Positions 28,326-37,987 are shown, counted from the stretch's first letter. The stretch: 64,000 nt of DNA from Nitratireductor alexandrii (GCF_004000215.1 NZ_RBVY01000002.1:310001-374000); one strand, 5' to 3'. A program made the numbers and translations. The notes: generated from the sequence alone by a model not told the origin.

Positions 28326-28541
28326 CTAGGGTCGCGATTTCGGCGGCCCGACCATCCATTTGATGATCGCCATCGCGGGCAGGATCCACAACAGGCCAGT
28401 GAACAGAAAATAGGCGAGATGCACCAGCGCGCCGGATTCGGCCAGCCGCGCGGTGGCGATCGCGGTGGCCAGCAGCGCGTAAATCACCACCAGCGCCACC
28501 AGCAGCACGGTGCCGATCAGTTTTTTCACTCGCACGGGCAT
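28326..28541 (-). CDS. DUF2842 small membrane protein
   Basis: A 71-residue protein with two membrane helices ([20 protein letters not shown] and a second ending [13 protein letters not shown]) and the C-terminal [10 protein letters not shown]. It matches the DUF2842 family, found almost only in alphaproteobacteria and often beside the heme A synthase gene ctaA, as here (divergent). Function is unknown; a link to cytochrome oxidase assembly is only suggested by position. ATG 28541 follows GAGGAAG. Confidence 0.85.
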   Translation of the reverse strand: MPVRVKKLIGTVLLVALVVIYALLATAIATARLAESGALVHLAYFLFTGLLWILPAMAIIKWMVGPPKSRP

Positions 28542-28708
28542 CGGTCTTCCTCTTCTGGCGCGCTTATTGCGCCTTCGCGCCGGCCGGTGCAATCCCGGCG
28601 GCCCGGGAAACGTCCGGCGCGACGGCTTGCCGCGTGGGGCATGCTTGCCAGCGCGGGGCAATTGGTCCACCTGTTCGCCGTCATCGACGCAGCAGGGAAC
28701 CGGTGCCC

Positions 28709-29800
28709 ATGACCGCCATCGCGCAGACGCCGCTTCACGGTGCCCTCGCCAAGCTCGACCGCGACCGCGCCCAGGTGCGGGCCTGGCTCTATGTCGTACT
28801 CGTAGTGCTGTTTGCGCTGGTCGTGGTCGGCGGCGCGACCCGGCTTACCGGTTCGGGCCTGTCGATCACCGAATGGAAGCCGATCCACGGCGTCATCCCG
28901 CCGCTCAATGCCGCCGAATGGCGCGAAGAGTTCGAAAAATACCGGCAGATCCCGCAATACCAGCAGATCAACAAGGGCATGAGCCTTGCCGAGTTCAAGG
29001 TGATCTTCTGGTGGGAATGGGCTCACCGGCTGCTTGCCCGCGGCGTCGGTTTCGTCTTCGCCCTGCCACTGATCTATTTCTGGGTTGGCGGCCGCCTCGA
29101 ACGGCGCGTCAAGCCGAAACTCCTCGGCCTGCTTGCGCTTGGGGGGCTGCAGGGGGCGATCGGCTGGTGGATGGTCGCTTCCGGGCTCGTCGAGCGCACC
29201 AGCGTCAGCCAGTACCGGCTGGCGACCCACCTGACGCTTGCCTGTCTGATCTTTGCCGCCACCATGGTTGTGGCGCGCGGGCTGGCGCCGCATTCCCAGG
29301 CGCCGTCCGGTCGCGCCACGCGGCGCTGGGCTGGCTGGTTGGTGGTTCTGGTCATGGTGCAGATCTATCTGGGCGGTCTCGTCGCCGGCCTTGATGCCGG
29401 CCTCGCCTACAACACATGGCCGCTGATGGACGGCAGCCTGATTCCCGGCGGCCTGTTCGTGCAATCGCCCGCGATCGCCAATTTTTTCGAAAACCCCAAG
29501 ACGGTTCAGTTCGTGCACCGCCTGGGCGCCTACATCGTGTTCCTGGCCGCGCTCTGGCACATGATCGCCACCCTGCGGGCCGAAGCCGGCACGACCCATG
29601 CGCGCCGCACCGTTCTGCTTTTCCTTCTGGTTCTGGCCCAGGCCGCCATCGGCATCATAACGCTGCTCCTGCAGGTGCCGCTCGGCTGGGCCTTGTGGCA
29701 CCAGGCCGCCGCTTTGGTCGTGCTCGGCTTCGCCGCTGCCCACTGGCGCGGCACCAGGGGCAGTTATCCGCGCGAGACGGAAGTCGAACTCAGGAACTGA
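28709..29800 (+). CDS. ctaA: Heme A synthase (COX15/CtaA type)
   Basis: Oxidises the C8 methyl of heme O to give heme A for cytochrome aa3 oxidase. The 363-residue protein has eight membrane helices and the conserved heme-ligand and motif residues: [57 protein letters not shown] and [15 protein letters not shown] 28709 begins [15 protein letters not shown] 6-bp hairpin (29807-29824) without a T-run follows the stop. Confidence 0.95.
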   Translation: MTAIAQTPLHGALAKLDRDRAQVRAWLYVVLVVLFALVVVGGATRLTGSGLSITEWKPIHGVIPPLNAAEWREEFEKYRQIPQYQQINKGMSLAEFKVIFWWEWAHRLLARGVGFVFALPLIYFWVGGRLERRVKPKLLGLLALGGLQGAIGWWMVASGLVERTSVSQYRLATHLTLACLIFAATMVVARGLAPHSQAPSGRATRRWAGWLVVLVMVQIYLGGLVAGLDAGLAYNTWPLMDGSLIPGGLFVQSPAIANFFENPKTVQFVHRLGAYIVFLAALWHMIATLRAEAGTTHARRTVLLFLLVLAQAAIGIITLLLQVPLGWALWHQAAALVVLGFAAAHWRGTRGSYPRETEVELRN

Positions 29801-29847
29801 GGCGCACGGCGGATTGGACCGCCGGCCTCAGCGCGATCGACGCTCCG

Positions 29848-30783
29848 TCATGCCGCGCCGAGCATCAGCGTCATGTTCTGCACGGCAGCGCCCGAGGCGC
29901 CCTTGCCGAGATTGTCGAGCACGGCGACCAGATTGGCCTGACCTTTGCCCTCGGTCCCGAAGACGTAAAGCCGCATGTCGTCCGTGCCGTTGAGCGCGGT
30001 CGGGTCGAGACGCGCGAGGCCGGCGCTTTCGGCCAAGGGCACCACCTCCACGATCGACTGTCCGGCATAATGGGCGTCCAGCGCGGCATGGATGTCGCCA
30101 AGCTGCGGCGCCCCGGAAAGATCGGTAAGATGCAGCGGCACCTGCACGATCATGCCCTGGGCGAAACGACCGACGCTCGGCGAAAAGATCGGCGCGCGGG
30201 TGAGAAGTCCGTGCGCCTGCATCTCCGGCACATGCTTGTGCGCCAGGGTCAGCCCGTAGAGGAAATGGGGGGCTGCGATGTGCTCGGGATGGGCCTCGTC
30301 CTCCATCTGCGCGATCATCTGCTTGCCGCCGCCCGAATAGCCTGACACTGCGTTGACCGTGACCGGATAGTCCCCGGGCAGGATGCCGGTCTCGGCCAGG
30401 GGACGCAGCAGCGAGATCGCGCCGGTCGGATAGCAGCCCGGATTGGCGACCAGCCGTGCCTTGGCGATTTTCTCACCCTGGCCGGCGGTCATTTCGGCGA
30501 AGCCGTAAGCCCAGTCGGGATGCGTGCGGTGCGCGGTCGAGGTGTCGATGATGCGCGTCGAGTTGACGCCGTCCAGCATGGCGACCGATTCCCGCGCCGC
30601 GTCGTCCGGCAGGCACAAGATGGCGATGTCGGCGTCCTTCAGCATCGCCGCGCGCAAGTCGCGGTTGCGCCGCTCGGCCTCGGGAATCGAGAGCATGTCG
30701 AGGTCGGCGCGGCCGGACAGCCGCGTACGGATCTGTAGACCCGTCGTGCCGTGTTCACCGTCGATGAAGATTTTCGGTTTCAT
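29848..30783 (-). CDS. argC: N-acetyl-gamma-glutamyl-phosphate reductase (type 2)
   Basis: Third step of arginine synthesis: NADPH reduction of N-acetylglutamyl phosphate to the semialdehyde. At 311 residues it is the short (type 2) form. The start [20 protein letters not shown] is typical, the catalytic Cys is in [13 protein letters not shown], and [19 protein letters not shown] contains the conserved histidine. It is followed on the same strand by the agmatinase and ribosomal protein genes, a common Rhizobiales order. Confidence 0.95.
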   Translation of the reverse strand: MKPKIFIDGEHGTTGLQIRTRLSGRADLDMLSIPEAERRNRDLRAAMLKDADIAILCLPDDAARESVAMLDGVNSTRIIDTSTAHRTHPDWAYGFAEMTAGQGEKIAKARLVANPGCYPTGAISLLRPLAETGILPGDYPVTVNAVSGYSGGGKQMIAQMEDEAHPEHIAAPHFLYGLTLAHKHVPEMQAHGLLTRAPIFSPSVGRFAQGMIVQVPLHLTDLSGAPQLGDIHAALDAHYAGQSIVEVVPLAESAGLARLDPTALNGTDDMRLYVFGTEGKGQANLVAVLDNLGKGASGAAVQNMTLMLGAA

Positions 30784-30919
30784 GGCCTTCTCTAGCTCAA
30801 AAAGGAATCTGCCATCAATGGCTTGCCGCGATCGTTTGATTCAACGGCCGAGGCGTTTGACTCAGCGCATCAACGCCCTCGCGCGCCGGATCAGGGCCGG
30901 GGCGTTGTACCGGCTGTGC

Positions 30920-31876
30920 CTATGCTTGTTCCCGCGCCTTTCGTTCGGCCAGCAGTCCCAGATAATGCTGGGCCACCGTCGCCCCGGCGATCGCGGTGAT
31001 GTCGGCATGGTCGTAGGGCGGCGAGACCTCCACGATGTCGGCGCCGACGATGTCGAGCTGGCCGAGCTGGCGTAACACCGACAGCATCTTGGCGGAGGAG
31101 GGGCCGCCCGCAACCGGCGTGCCGGTGCCGGGCGCGTAGGCCGGATCCAGGCAGTCGATGTCGAAGGTGATGTAGACCTTGCGTCCGCCGGTGCGCTCGG
31201 CGATCTGATAGGCGATCTCGTCGGCGCGCATTTCGTCGATCTCGTGGCCGTAAAGAATCCGGATGCCGCAATCCTGCGGCGCGTGGGTGCGGATGCCGAT
31301 CTGGATTGAGCGCTCGGGATCGATCACGCCGTCGCGCACTGCGCGGCCGACGAAGGAGCCGTGATCGATGCGCTTGCCGTCGTCGAACCAGGTATCCTGA
31401 TGCGCATCGAACTGAACCAGCGCGAGCGGTCCGTGTTGCGCGGCGTGTGCCTTCAAGAGCGGCCAGGTGACGAAATGGTCGCCGCCCAGCGAAAGCAGGA
31501 ACGCACCGGACTTGAGCAGCTTTTTCGCCTCGCGCTCGATCGTGGCCGGGGTTTTTTGATGATTGCCGTTGTCGAGCAGGCAGTCGCCGTAGTCGATCAC
31601 GGCCAGTTCGGCGAACAGGTCGCGCGCAAACGGATATTGCGGGTCGTTGTCGAAGATCGCCGCCGCGCGCCGGATCGCCTGCGGGCCGAAGCGCGCGCCG
31701 GGGCGGTTGGTGACGGCGGCGTCGAAGGGGATGCCCCACACCACCGCGTCGGCGCCCTTGAGGTTTTTCGTGTAGCGGCGGCGCATGAACGACAGCGCCC
31801 CGGCATAGGTCGGATCGCCGGCCGCACCCCGGTTGGAGCGGGCTGTGAAAGCATGGTCGATCGAGGATGCGGGCAT
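30920..31876 (-). CDS. speB: Agmatinase / ureohydrolase
   Basis: A manganese ureohydrolase that splits agmatine to putrescine and urea, or a related guanidino compound. The 318 residues contain all metal-binding segments: SLGGDHFVTWP, VQFDAHQDTW and FDIDCLDPAYAPGTGTP. ATG 31876 follows AAGGAG; a longer upstream reading has no domain match. The 136-base gap between the argC start and its stop contains only a short GGCGTT/AACGCC hairpin near 30852-30874. Confidence 0.92.
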   Translation of the reverse strand: MPASSIDHAFTARSNRGAAGDPTYAGALSFMRRRYTKNLKGADAVVWGIPFDAAVTNRPGARFGPQAIRRAAAIFDNDPQYPFARDLFAELAVIDYGDCLLDNGNHQKTPATIEREAKKLLKSGAFLLSLGGDHFVTWPLLKAHAAQHGPLALVQFDAHQDTWFDDGKRIDHGSFVGRAVRDGVIDPERSIQIGIRTHAPQDCGIRILYGHEIDEMRADEIAYQIAERTGGRKVYITFDIDCLDPAYAPGTGTPVAGGPSSAKMLSVLRQLGQLDIVGADIVEVSPPYDHADITAIAGATVAQHYLGLLAERKAREQA

Positions 31877-31934
31877 GGCGGGCTCCTTGCTGATGTCGAA
31901 GCAAGCTATCGTGGCTCGGTAACGTCGGCGCAAC

Positions 31935-31962
31935 AAAAAAGCGGACCCGAAGGCCCGCTTTT
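31935..31962 (-). terminator. Intrinsic terminator of the rplM-rpsI transcript
   Basis: Read on the minus strand: AAAA, then GCGGGCC, a TTCG tetraloop, GGTCCGC and TTTTTT. One G-U pair closes the stem. It lies about 25 bases after the rpsI stop, before speB. Confidence 0.88.
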
Positions 31963-31985
31963 GCATCTGAAACCAGTTGCGAAGA

Positions 31986-32474
31986 TCAGCGCTTCGAGAA
32001 CTGGAACGACCGGCGGGCCTTGCGCTTGCCGTATTTCTTGCGCTCGACCACGCGGCTGTCGCGGGTCAGGAAGCCGCCCTTCTTGAGCGTACCGCGCAGC
32101 GTCGGCTCATAATGGGTCAGCGCCTTGGAGATGCCGTGGCGAACCGCGCCGGCCTGGCCCGAAAGCCCGCCGCCGGTAACGGTGGCGACGATGTCGTACT
32201 GGCCGTCGCGGTTGGTGGCGACGATCGGCTGGCGCAGGATCATCTGCAGCACCGGGCGCGCGAAATATTTGTCGAAGTCCTTGTCGTTGACCGTGATCTT
32301 GCCGGAACCCGGCTTGACCCAGACGCGCGCGATCGCGTCCTTGCGCTTGCCGGTGGCATAGGCGCGGCCCTGGTCGTCGAGCTTCTGGACGTGAACCGGC
32401 GCTTGCGGCTCTTCCGTCGTGGCGACAGCGCCGGTGGCGGCGCCGAGTTCTTCGAGCGAGTTGAGCTCAGCCAT
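31986..32474 (-). CDS. rpsI: 30S ribosomal protein S9
   Basis: A 162-residue protein. The first ~35 residues are an acidic alphaproteobacterial extension ([16 protein letters not shown]). The S9 core follows: [40 protein letters not shown] and the C-terminal [18 protein letters not shown], whose basic tail reaches the P-site tRNA. It begins one base after the rplM stop, the universal L13-S9 pair. Confidence 0.98.
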   Translation of the reverse strand: MAELNSLEELGAATGAVATTEEPQAPVHVQKLDDQGRAYATGKRKDAIARVWVKPGSGKITVNDKDFDKYFARPVLQMILRQPIVATNRDGQYDIVATVTGGGLSGQAGAVRHGISKALTHYEPTLRGTLKKGGFLTRDSRVVERKKYGKRKARRSFQFSKR

Positions 32475-32475
32475 A

Positions 32476-32937
32476 TCAGGCCCTCTTGTTCTTGCGGTTG
32501 AGCGCGGCGACGTCGAGCGTCTCCGGCTGCTGGGCGACATGCGGATGGTCGGTGCCGGCATAGACGCGCAGGTTCTTCATCTGGCGACGGCCGAGCGGGC
32601 CGCGCGGGATCATGCGTTCGACGGCCTTTTCGATGACACGCTCGGGAAAGCGGCCCTCGAGCAACTGGCGCGCGGTGCGCTCCTTGATGCCGCCGGGATG
32701 GCCGGTGTGCCAGTAATAGGTCTTGTCGGTATATTTGCGGCCGGTCAGCGCCACCTTGTCGGCATTGATGACGATGACGTTGTCGCCGTCGTCGACATGC
32801 GGGGTGAAGCTCGGCTTGTGTTTGCCGCGCAGGCGGTTGGCGACGATCGAGGCGAGGCGGCCGACGACGAGACCTTCGGCGTCGATCAGCACCCACTTCT
32901 TGGTCACGTCCGCAGGCTTCTGCGAAAATGTTTTCAT
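32476..32937 (-). CDS. rplM: 50S ribosomal protein L13
   Basis: A 153-residue protein. It has the L13 signature GVVGRLAS-type segment ([18 protein letters not shown]), [20 protein letters not shown] and [20 protein letters not shown]. The start is [16 protein letters not shown] promoter with a leader of about 118 nt lies upstream (33061-33089). Confidence 0.98.
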   Translation of the reverse strand: MKTFSQKPADVTKKWVLIDAEGLVVGRLASIVANRLRGKHKPSFTPHVDDGDNVIVINADKVALTGRKYTDKTYYWHTGHPGGIKERTARQLLEGRFPERVIEKAVERMIPRGPLGRRQMKNLRVYAGTDHPHVAQQPETLDVAALNRKNKRA

Positions 32938-33060
32938 GGTTCCGGTTTCCAAAATGACCTTCGCTGGCGAAGGCGTTTCTTGTTGCTTCGATTGCCGGGC
33001 AGGCCAAGGCCGGCCGGCAAAACGGGTCGCGTCGACAGATCCTCGATGTGACCGCGCGTT

Positions 33061-33089
33061 CCCATAAACGCCGCAAACGATCCGGTCAA
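33061..33089 (-). promoter_or_regulatory. Promoter of rplM-rpsI
   Basis: On the minus strand, CTTGACC (TTGACC at 33089-33084) and TATGGG (33066-33061) with a 17-base spacer. The -35 form is the alphaproteobacterial CTTGAC. The leader to the rplM start is about 118 nt and holds a hairpin (CCTTCG/CGAAGG, 32959-32972). Confidence 0.6.
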
Positions 33090-33146
33090 GGGATTTCAAC
33101 AACGGCCTTCAAAATTATAACAGTAAAATCAATAGGTTAAAAATAC

Positions 33147-33160
33147 GGTATTAAAATACC
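33147..33160. repeat. 14-bp palindrome in an AT-rich island upstream of rplM
   Basis: GGTATT (33147-33152), AA, AATACC (33155-33160). It lies in a stretch (about 33108-33172) far more AT-rich than the rest of the window, between the thioesterase gene and the rplM promoter. It could act as an UP-like element, a regulator site or a terminator for the thioesterase transcript. Confidence 0.4.
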
Positions 33161-33229
33161 ACATTATTCTCAGCGTTGAACGGGGGCGAGGACGCCTCGT
33201 TAGGGCTCGGTGGCGGTGTTCGGGGTTCG

Positions 33230-33673
33230 TCAACCGTCCCGTTTCGGCGGGATCGAATAGGTGCCGGTGGCGTGCGCCACCGTCAGCCCGTCCGCGCCTG
33301 CCTTCATGTCGACCTCGAACACCATCAGGTTCCGGCCCAGCTTGATGATGCGGCAATGGCCGTCGATCGGGCCGGCCGGCGCCTTGCGCACGAAATTGAT
33401 GTTGAGATTGGTCGTCACCGACAGCGCGTCGGGGCCCGCATGCGAAAGCACGCACACATAACCGCCAATGTCGGCGAGCGTGAACAGGGACGGACCCGAG
33501 ACCGTGTCGCCCGGCCGCAAATGGCGTTCGTTCGCATTGAGCCTGACGGTGCAGCCGCCGGCGAACACCTCGAGCGTGACATAATCGGAAAATTCGGCAT
33601 TGAGTTGCGGATAGGCGCGTCGCAACAGCGCGTTGATCTGGTCGGCGTCGAGTTTCGGTTCGTGGATCGTCAT
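33230..33673 (-). CDS. PaaI-family hotdog thioesterase
   Basis: A 147-residue single hotdog-fold protein. The segment VRLNANERHLRPGDTVSGPS is followed by LFTLADIGGYVCVLSHAGPD (the long helix with the Asp usually used for catalysis) and LNINFVRKAPAGPIDGHCRI. Family members split acyl-CoA esters; the acyl group is not predictable. It lies in a minus-strand run with a GNAT protein and an enoyl-CoA hydratase, which suggests a link to acyl-CoA metabolism. Confidence 0.82.
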   Translation of the reverse strand: MTIHEPKLDADQINALLRRAYPQLNAEFSDYVTLEVFAGGCTVRLNANERHLRPGDTVSGPSLFTLADIGGYVCVLSHAGPDALSVTTNLNINFVRKAPAGPIDGHCRIIKLGRNLMVFEVDMKAGADGLTVAHATGTYSIPPKRDG

Positions 33674-33688
33674 TGGCTGCTCCTGGCT

Positions 33689-34480
33689 CTAGCGGGTGAA
33701 GCGCGCTTGTCCGCGGGTCGCGATACCGCCTTGCAGCCCGGTATTCGGCGTGAGCCCGCAGGCTTCGACCATCCGTCGGGATGCCGTGTTGGTTGGTGAA
33801 ACGAACTCGTAGATATGCGTGGCTCCCAGCGTTCTTACCGCGTCTCGAACCGATATCGCGTTGACCAGCGTCCCTAGGCCTCGGCGCCGGGCTGCCACCG
33901 CCACGGCGATAAGCCCGCACCAGGCGTGGCGCGCATACCGGCTGAAGCGATTGTGCGGGAGATACGCATGGCCGCAGGCGAGCAAGACGCCGGACGCGTC
34001 CTCCAGCCCGACCGTCACGGCATGTCCGAAATTTCCCCGTAGGAACGAGGCCGAGAACGGGGTGATACCGTTCTCGTGCATCAGCCGTTGAAAGCGCGCT
34101 GCCTCCGCGTCGTCCGCATCTGCGTCAAGCCACACGACCGTGACATCGCTGGCGCGCGCGCCGTCCAACACGGCCTCGCTCCCTTGAAGGGCAGTGTGTG
34201 CGTCGGCACTGAACATGTCCCAGTAAGCGACATGGTAGCCCAGTTGCGCCATCTGCAGGCTCGTCTGTTTGGCCGTGTCGGGTGCGATCATGCGGAACGC
34301 GAACGCCCCGTCGCGTTCCAGCACCCTGGCAATCTCGACCGCGCCCAGCTGCTCTGGATCGTCGGTGCCGAGCAACCGTCCCATATTGCATGCGCCCGGC
34401 GTGTTCATCGTCCAGTCGTAGTCGAGTTCCGCGCGTTGCTGAAGGAGGCGCTGATTTTCGTCGCCGACATAGCCGCTCAT
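33689..34480 (-). CDS. GNAT family N-acetyltransferase
   Basis: A 263-residue protein. The C-terminal half is a GNAT domain: GLIAVAVAARRRGLGTLVNA contains the acetyl-CoA loop (RRRGLG) and YEFVSPTNTASRRMVEACGL is the final motif. The N-terminal half (residues 1-130) has no match I recognise and may be a second, degenerate GNAT fold. The substrate is unknown. It ends 15 bases before the thioesterase start. Confidence 0.78.
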   Translation of the reverse strand: MSGYVGDENQRLLQQRAELDYDWTMNTPGACNMGRLLGTDDPEQLGAVEIARVLERDGAFAFRMIAPDTAKQTSLQMAQLGYHVAYWDMFSADAHTALQGSEAVLDGARASDVTVVWLDADADDAEAARFQRLMHENGITPFSASFLRGNFGHAVTVGLEDASGVLLACGHAYLPHNRFSRYARHAWCGLIAVAVAARRRGLGTLVNAISVRDAVRTLGATHIYEFVSPTNTASRRMVEACGLTPNTGLQGGIATRGQARFTR

Positions 34481-34493
34481 CGGACCGGGCCTC

Positions 34494-35354
34494 CTATTTT
34501 GGATTGATCGGCCGGTTCTCGGTCCAGTCGAACGTGCCGAGATCGCGTTCGCGCACCGCCTGTTTCCAGCCGGTCTCTTCGGCGCGATGTTTGAAATTGA
34601 GCCCTTCCGGCGAATGGCGGGTGATGCCGTCGAAGAGCGTGGCGAACATCTGCGTCTGCTTCAGCCCCATCGCCTCGATCGCCTGGTTCACCACCAGCTT
34701 CTGCATCATCAACTGGTTGACCGGTACGCCCGCCATGCGTTCGGCGAGTGCGTCGACCTCGTCGTCGAGCCGGTCGGCCGGCACCGCCTTGAGCACCAGG
34801 CCGAGCCGCTCGGCCTCGCTGCCGGTGATCCGGTCGCCGGTAAAAAGCATGCGCTTGGCGCGTTCCGGTCCCAGCCGGTAGACCCACATCGCCGTGGTCG
34901 GACAGCCCCAGACCCGCACCGGCATGTAGCCGATCTCGGCGTCCTCGGCCATCACGATCATGTCCGCGCACAGCGCGATGTCGGAGCCGCCGGCGACCGC
35001 GAAGCCGTGCACCTTGCACAGCACCGGCCGGTGGCTGCGCCACAGCGACATGAACAGTTCCGTGTTGCGCATCATGAAGGCGTAATCCTTCATCGGGTCC
35101 CATGGCATATCCTGGGTCACCGCATTGCCGTCGCCGCCGGCCGCCTCGGCATAGTAGGCGAGATCGTATCCGGCGCAGAAGGCGCGCCCGGCGCCGGCAA
35201 GCACGATGACGTGCACGCCCGGCTCGTCATTGGCGCGCGCCACGCATTCTGCCAGTTCGCGCGGCAAGTCGTCGTCGATGGCGTTGAGAACCTCCGGCCG
35301 GTTGAGCGTGATGCGGGCGATGCGCCCGTCCTTTTCATACAGAACTCTCGCCAT
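34494..35354 (-). CDS. Enoyl-CoA hydratase/isomerase family protein
   Basis: A 286-residue crotonase-fold protein. ITLNRPEVLNAIDDDLPREL is the N-terminal signature, AGAGRAFCAGYDLAYYAE the first oxyanion-hole segment and KVHGFAVAGGSDIALCADMI the second. The usual glutamates of true hydratases are not obvious, so it could be another crotonase activity. ATG 35354 follows a strong GGAGGAG. The GNAT gene begins 13 bases after its stop. It is divergent from a second crotonase gene. Confidence 0.88.
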   Translation of the reverse strand: MARVLYEKDGRIARITLNRPEVLNAIDDDLPRELAECVARANDEPGVHVIVLAGAGRAFCAGYDLAYYAEAAGGDGNAVTQDMPWDPMKDYAFMMRNTELFMSLWRSHRPVLCKVHGFAVAGGSDIALCADMIVMAEDAEIGYMPVRVWGCPTTAMWVYRLGPERAKRMLFTGDRITGSEAERLGLVLKAVPADRLDDEVDALAERMAGVPVNQLMMQKLVVNQAIEAMGLKQTQMFATLFDGITRHSPEGLNFKHRAEETGWKQAVRERDLGTFDWTENRPINPK

Positions 35355-35488
35355 CCGCTCCTCCCCAACGTCTCTTCCGTTTTCGTAAACGTCAATCACA
35401 ATTGCCGTTTCCCGGCTGATCTTCAAGCCCCGGCATGATAGTCATGGCTGACGAACAGCGATCAACAGGATGAAAAGGGAGGTGGCCG

Positions 35489-36313
35489 ATGGCCGAGATC
35501 GTGAACCTCGCGAGCAGCGAAGCGTCCGACGGGCTGCTCGACGTGGCGACCAGCGACGGCGTCATGACGCTGACCCTGGCCAATCCGCCCGCGCACGCCC
35601 TGTCGACGGAGATGATCGCCGCGCTGCACGAGGCGCTGCTGGCGGCGCGCGAGGACCGGGCCGTGCGGGTCGTGGTGCTTGCCGCGACCGGCAAGATCTT
35701 TTGCGCCGGTCACGATCTCAAGGAGATGGCCGCGCACCGGCGCGATCCCGACCGTGGCCGGATCTTTCTGGAAGAACTGTTCCGGCGCTGTTCGGAGATG
35801 ATGAAGACGGTGGTGCGCCTGCCCATGCCCGTGATCGCCAAGGTCGGCGGCGTGGCGACGGCCGCCGGCTGCCAGCTCGTCGCGAGCTGCGACCTGGCGA
35901 TCGCCTCCGAAACGGCACGTTTCTGCACGCCCGGCGTCAATCTGGGCGGCTTCTGCTCCACGCCGATGGTGGCGCTGTCGCGCAATTTGTCGCGCAAGCA
36001 CGCCATGGAGATGCTCCTGACCGGCGAGATGATCGACGCGGCGACCGCGCGCGAGTTCGGCCTCGTCAACCGGGTCGTGCCGGAGGAGTATCTCGACCAG
36101 GTGGTGGCGAAATACGCCGCCGCAATCGCCTCCAAATCGCCGGTGGCGATCGCCCGCGGCAAGCGCGCCTTCTACGAACAGGCCGATATGCGCCTGTCGG
36201 AGGCCTATGACTACGCCTCCGCCGTCATGGTCGATGGTTTCATGACCCGCGACTCCGAAGAAGGCCTCGACGCCTTCTTCGACAAGCGCGATCCCGAGTG
36301 GACGGGCAAGTAG
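35489..36313 (+). CDS. Enoyl-CoA hydratase family protein
   Basis: A 274-residue crotonase-fold protein. TLANPPAHALSTEMIAALHE, ATGKIFCAGHDLKEMAAHR and KVGGVATAAGCQLVASCDLA are the family blocks, and RFCTPGVNLGGFCSTPMVAL resembles the ECHDC3/long-chain type. The tail ends KRDPEWTGK. ATG 35489 follows GGGAGG. It shares a divergent control region with the other crotonase gene, and a CoA-binding protein follows. Confidence 0.9.
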   Translation: MAEIVNLASSEASDGLLDVATSDGVMTLTLANPPAHALSTEMIAALHEALLAAREDRAVRVVVLAATGKIFCAGHDLKEMAAHRRDPDRGRIFLEELFRRCSEMMKTVVRLPMPVIAKVGGVATAAGCQLVASCDLAIASETARFCTPGVNLGGFCSTPMVALSRNLSRKHAMEMLLTGEMIDAATAREFGLVNRVVPEEYLDQVVAKYAAAIASKSPVAIARGKRAFYEQADMRLSEAYDYASAVMVDGFMTRDSEEGLDAFFDKRDPEWTGK

Positions 36314-36365
36314 CGATGGCGCGCCCGGGCTTGATCGATCCCGCCGCTTCCGGCACAGGCATGGC

Positions 36366-36887
36366 ATGAACCACGACGCATACGACAACGCCTATATCGC
36401 CGATATTCTCAACGCGGTGAAATCCGTCGCCATCGTCGGCGCCTCGGCCAACGATGTCAGACCGTCCTTTTTCGTGACCAAATATCTGATCGACAAGGGT
36501 TACACGGTCTTCCCGGTCAATCCCGGCAAGGCCGGCGGCACCATTCTCGGTCGGCCGGTTTTTGCACGGCTCACCGACATTCCCGAGCCGATCGACATGG
36601 TCGACATTTTTCGCGCCAGCGATGCCGTGCCCGGCCTCGTCGAGGAGGCGCTTGCGCTTAACCCGTTGCCGAAAGTGATCTGGATGCAGCTCACCGTACG
36701 TCACGATGAGGCCGCCGCGCGCGCGGAGGCGGCCGGCATCAAGGTGGTGATGGATCGCTGTCCGAAGATCGAATATGCGCGACTTTCCGGCGAAATCGGC
36801 TGGAACGGTGTCAACAGCCGGGTGATTTCGGCCAAAAAACCGCTGATGCGCGACGGCTACCAGAGTTTTGGCATCGTCAAGCGATAG
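36366..36887 (+). CDS. CoA-binding domain protein (YccU type)
   Basis: A 173-residue protein that is a single Rossmann-like CoA-binding domain: VAIVGASANDVRPSFFVTKY with the glycine-poor dinucleotide loop, then GYTVFPVNPGKAGGTILGRP and DIFRASDAVPGLVEEALAL. Such proteins resemble the nucleotide-binding part of succinyl-CoA synthetase but lack its catalytic domain. The role is unknown. It lies 52 bases after the enoyl-CoA hydratase and may be co-transcribed. Confidence 0.9.
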   Translation: MNHDAYDNAYIADILNAVKSVAIVGASANDVRPSFFVTKYLIDKGYTVFPVNPGKAGGTILGRPVFARLTDIPEPIDMVDIFRASDAVPGLVEEALALNPLPKVIWMQLTVRHDEAAARAEAAGIKVVMDRCPKIEYARLSGEIGWNGVNSRVISAKKPLMRDGYQSFGIVKR

Positions 36888-36955
36888 TGCGCCAGCCTTG
36901 CGGCGCGGGGCGGCAGGGGCGTAGTTTCCGGCAATCCGCACCAAGGCTTACACGC

Positions 36956-37561
36956 ATGAATCATGCACGCCACTATACCACGCTTCTGGAGGCCGCACGG
37001 CGCCATGCGCGTCGCCCCGACGAAGCAGAAGACATTGTCCAGGAGGTGCTTCTCTCCGCCTTTGCGGTCGGTCGGATCGACATGTCGAAGCCGGAAAACC
37101 GGCGATGGATCGCCGGGGCGATCCGCAACCGCGCCGCGTTTGACGCGCGCAGCGCCATGCGGCGAAAAATCCGCGAGAGGCAATGGCAGCAGCAAGCCGA
37201 GCCGGCGCATGATGATGCCGGGACCGACGCGCCCATTCCGTCCGCCCTGCCGAAATCGCTGCGCGTCGTCGCCGCGCTGGCGCTGTCGGGCCACACACGG
37301 CGCGAGATCGCCTACCTGCTCGGGCTCACCGACACTGCGGTGCGCCAGCGCGTCTCGGCGCTCAGAAAGGCGCTCGCACAAAGCGGCAGCCGGCTGCCGG
37401 GCGGACTGCCCGGTCTCAGCCTCGATCTGCCGTACGGACGCATAAGGCAGGGATTGCGGCCCTATCTGGCGCGTAACAACGGTGATTTCGCCAGCCATGA
37501 TCCGGACGGGCACATTTTTCTGATACGGCGCTCACAAAAGTCGCGGGCGCGGCAACGATAG
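36956..37561 (+). CDS. Sigma-70-like protein (ECF-type regions 2 and 4)
   Basis: A 201-residue protein. Residues ~7-70 look like sigma region 2 (HARRPDEAEDIVQEVLLSAF). Residues ~100-145 look like the region 4 helix-turn-helix (LSGHTRREIAYLLGLTDTAV, then RQRVSALRKAL). About 55 more residues follow that are not part of normal sigma factors. No anti-sigma gene is next to it. It may be an atypical sigma factor or a DNA-binding relative. The glyoxalase-like gene begins 33 bases later. Confidence 0.72.
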   Translation: MNHARHYTTLLEAARRHARRPDEAEDIVQEVLLSAFAVGRIDMSKPENRRWIAGAIRNRAAFDARSAMRRKIRERQWQQQAEPAHDDAGTDAPIPSALPKSLRVVAALALSGHTRREIAYLLGLTDTAVRQRVSALRKALAQSGSRLPGGLPGLSLDLPYGRIRQGLRPYLARNNGDFASHDPDGHIFLIRRSQKSRARQR

Positions 37562-37594
37562 GCGTATCACGTCACCAACAAGGAACTCCCGAAC

Positions 37595-37978
37595 ATGCTG
37601 CCCAAACCGCATCGCGCTTCGATCGTCTTCTACGTCTCGGATATCGTCCGCACGGAAGCTTTCTACAACGACGTCCTCGGGCTGGGGTTGGTCCGGCAGG
37701 AGGGGGCCGAGCCCTTCTGGCTGCAAGGCACGCTGGATAGCGGTCTCGACATGGTCTTTTTCGAGATGGAGGCCAGTCGCGGCAACACGCCGGCGCTGGT
37801 CTTCGACCTCGAGGACGGCGGCATCGACGACATCGTCGCAGCGCTCGCCGAACAGGGAGTAACCATCGTGACCCCGGTCGAAGAGGCGCCCGGGGGATGG
37901 AGCGCCGACTTTCAAGACCCCGACGGCTTCGGTCTCGGCCTCTACCAGGCGGCCGAAAAGCCCCGTTCGCGAAAATAG
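37595..37978 (+). CDS. VOC family (glyoxalase/bleomycin-resistance fold) protein
   Basis: A 127-residue protein with the two beta-alpha-beta-beta-beta halves of the vicinal oxygen chelate fold: ASIVFYVSDIVRTEAFYNDV at the start and GGWSADFQDPDGFGLGLYQA at the end. Members include dioxygenases, glyoxalases and drug-binding proteins; metal ligands are not complete enough to choose. It is probably co-transcribed with the sigma-like gene. Confidence 0.85.
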   Translation: MLPKPHRASIVFYVSDIVRTEAFYNDVLGLGLVRQEGAEPFWLQGTLDSGLDMVFFEMEASRGNTPALVFDLEDGGIDDIVAALAEQGVTIVTPVEEAPGGWSADFQDPDGFGLGLYQAAEKPRSRK

Positions 37979-37987
37979 TCAACCGAA

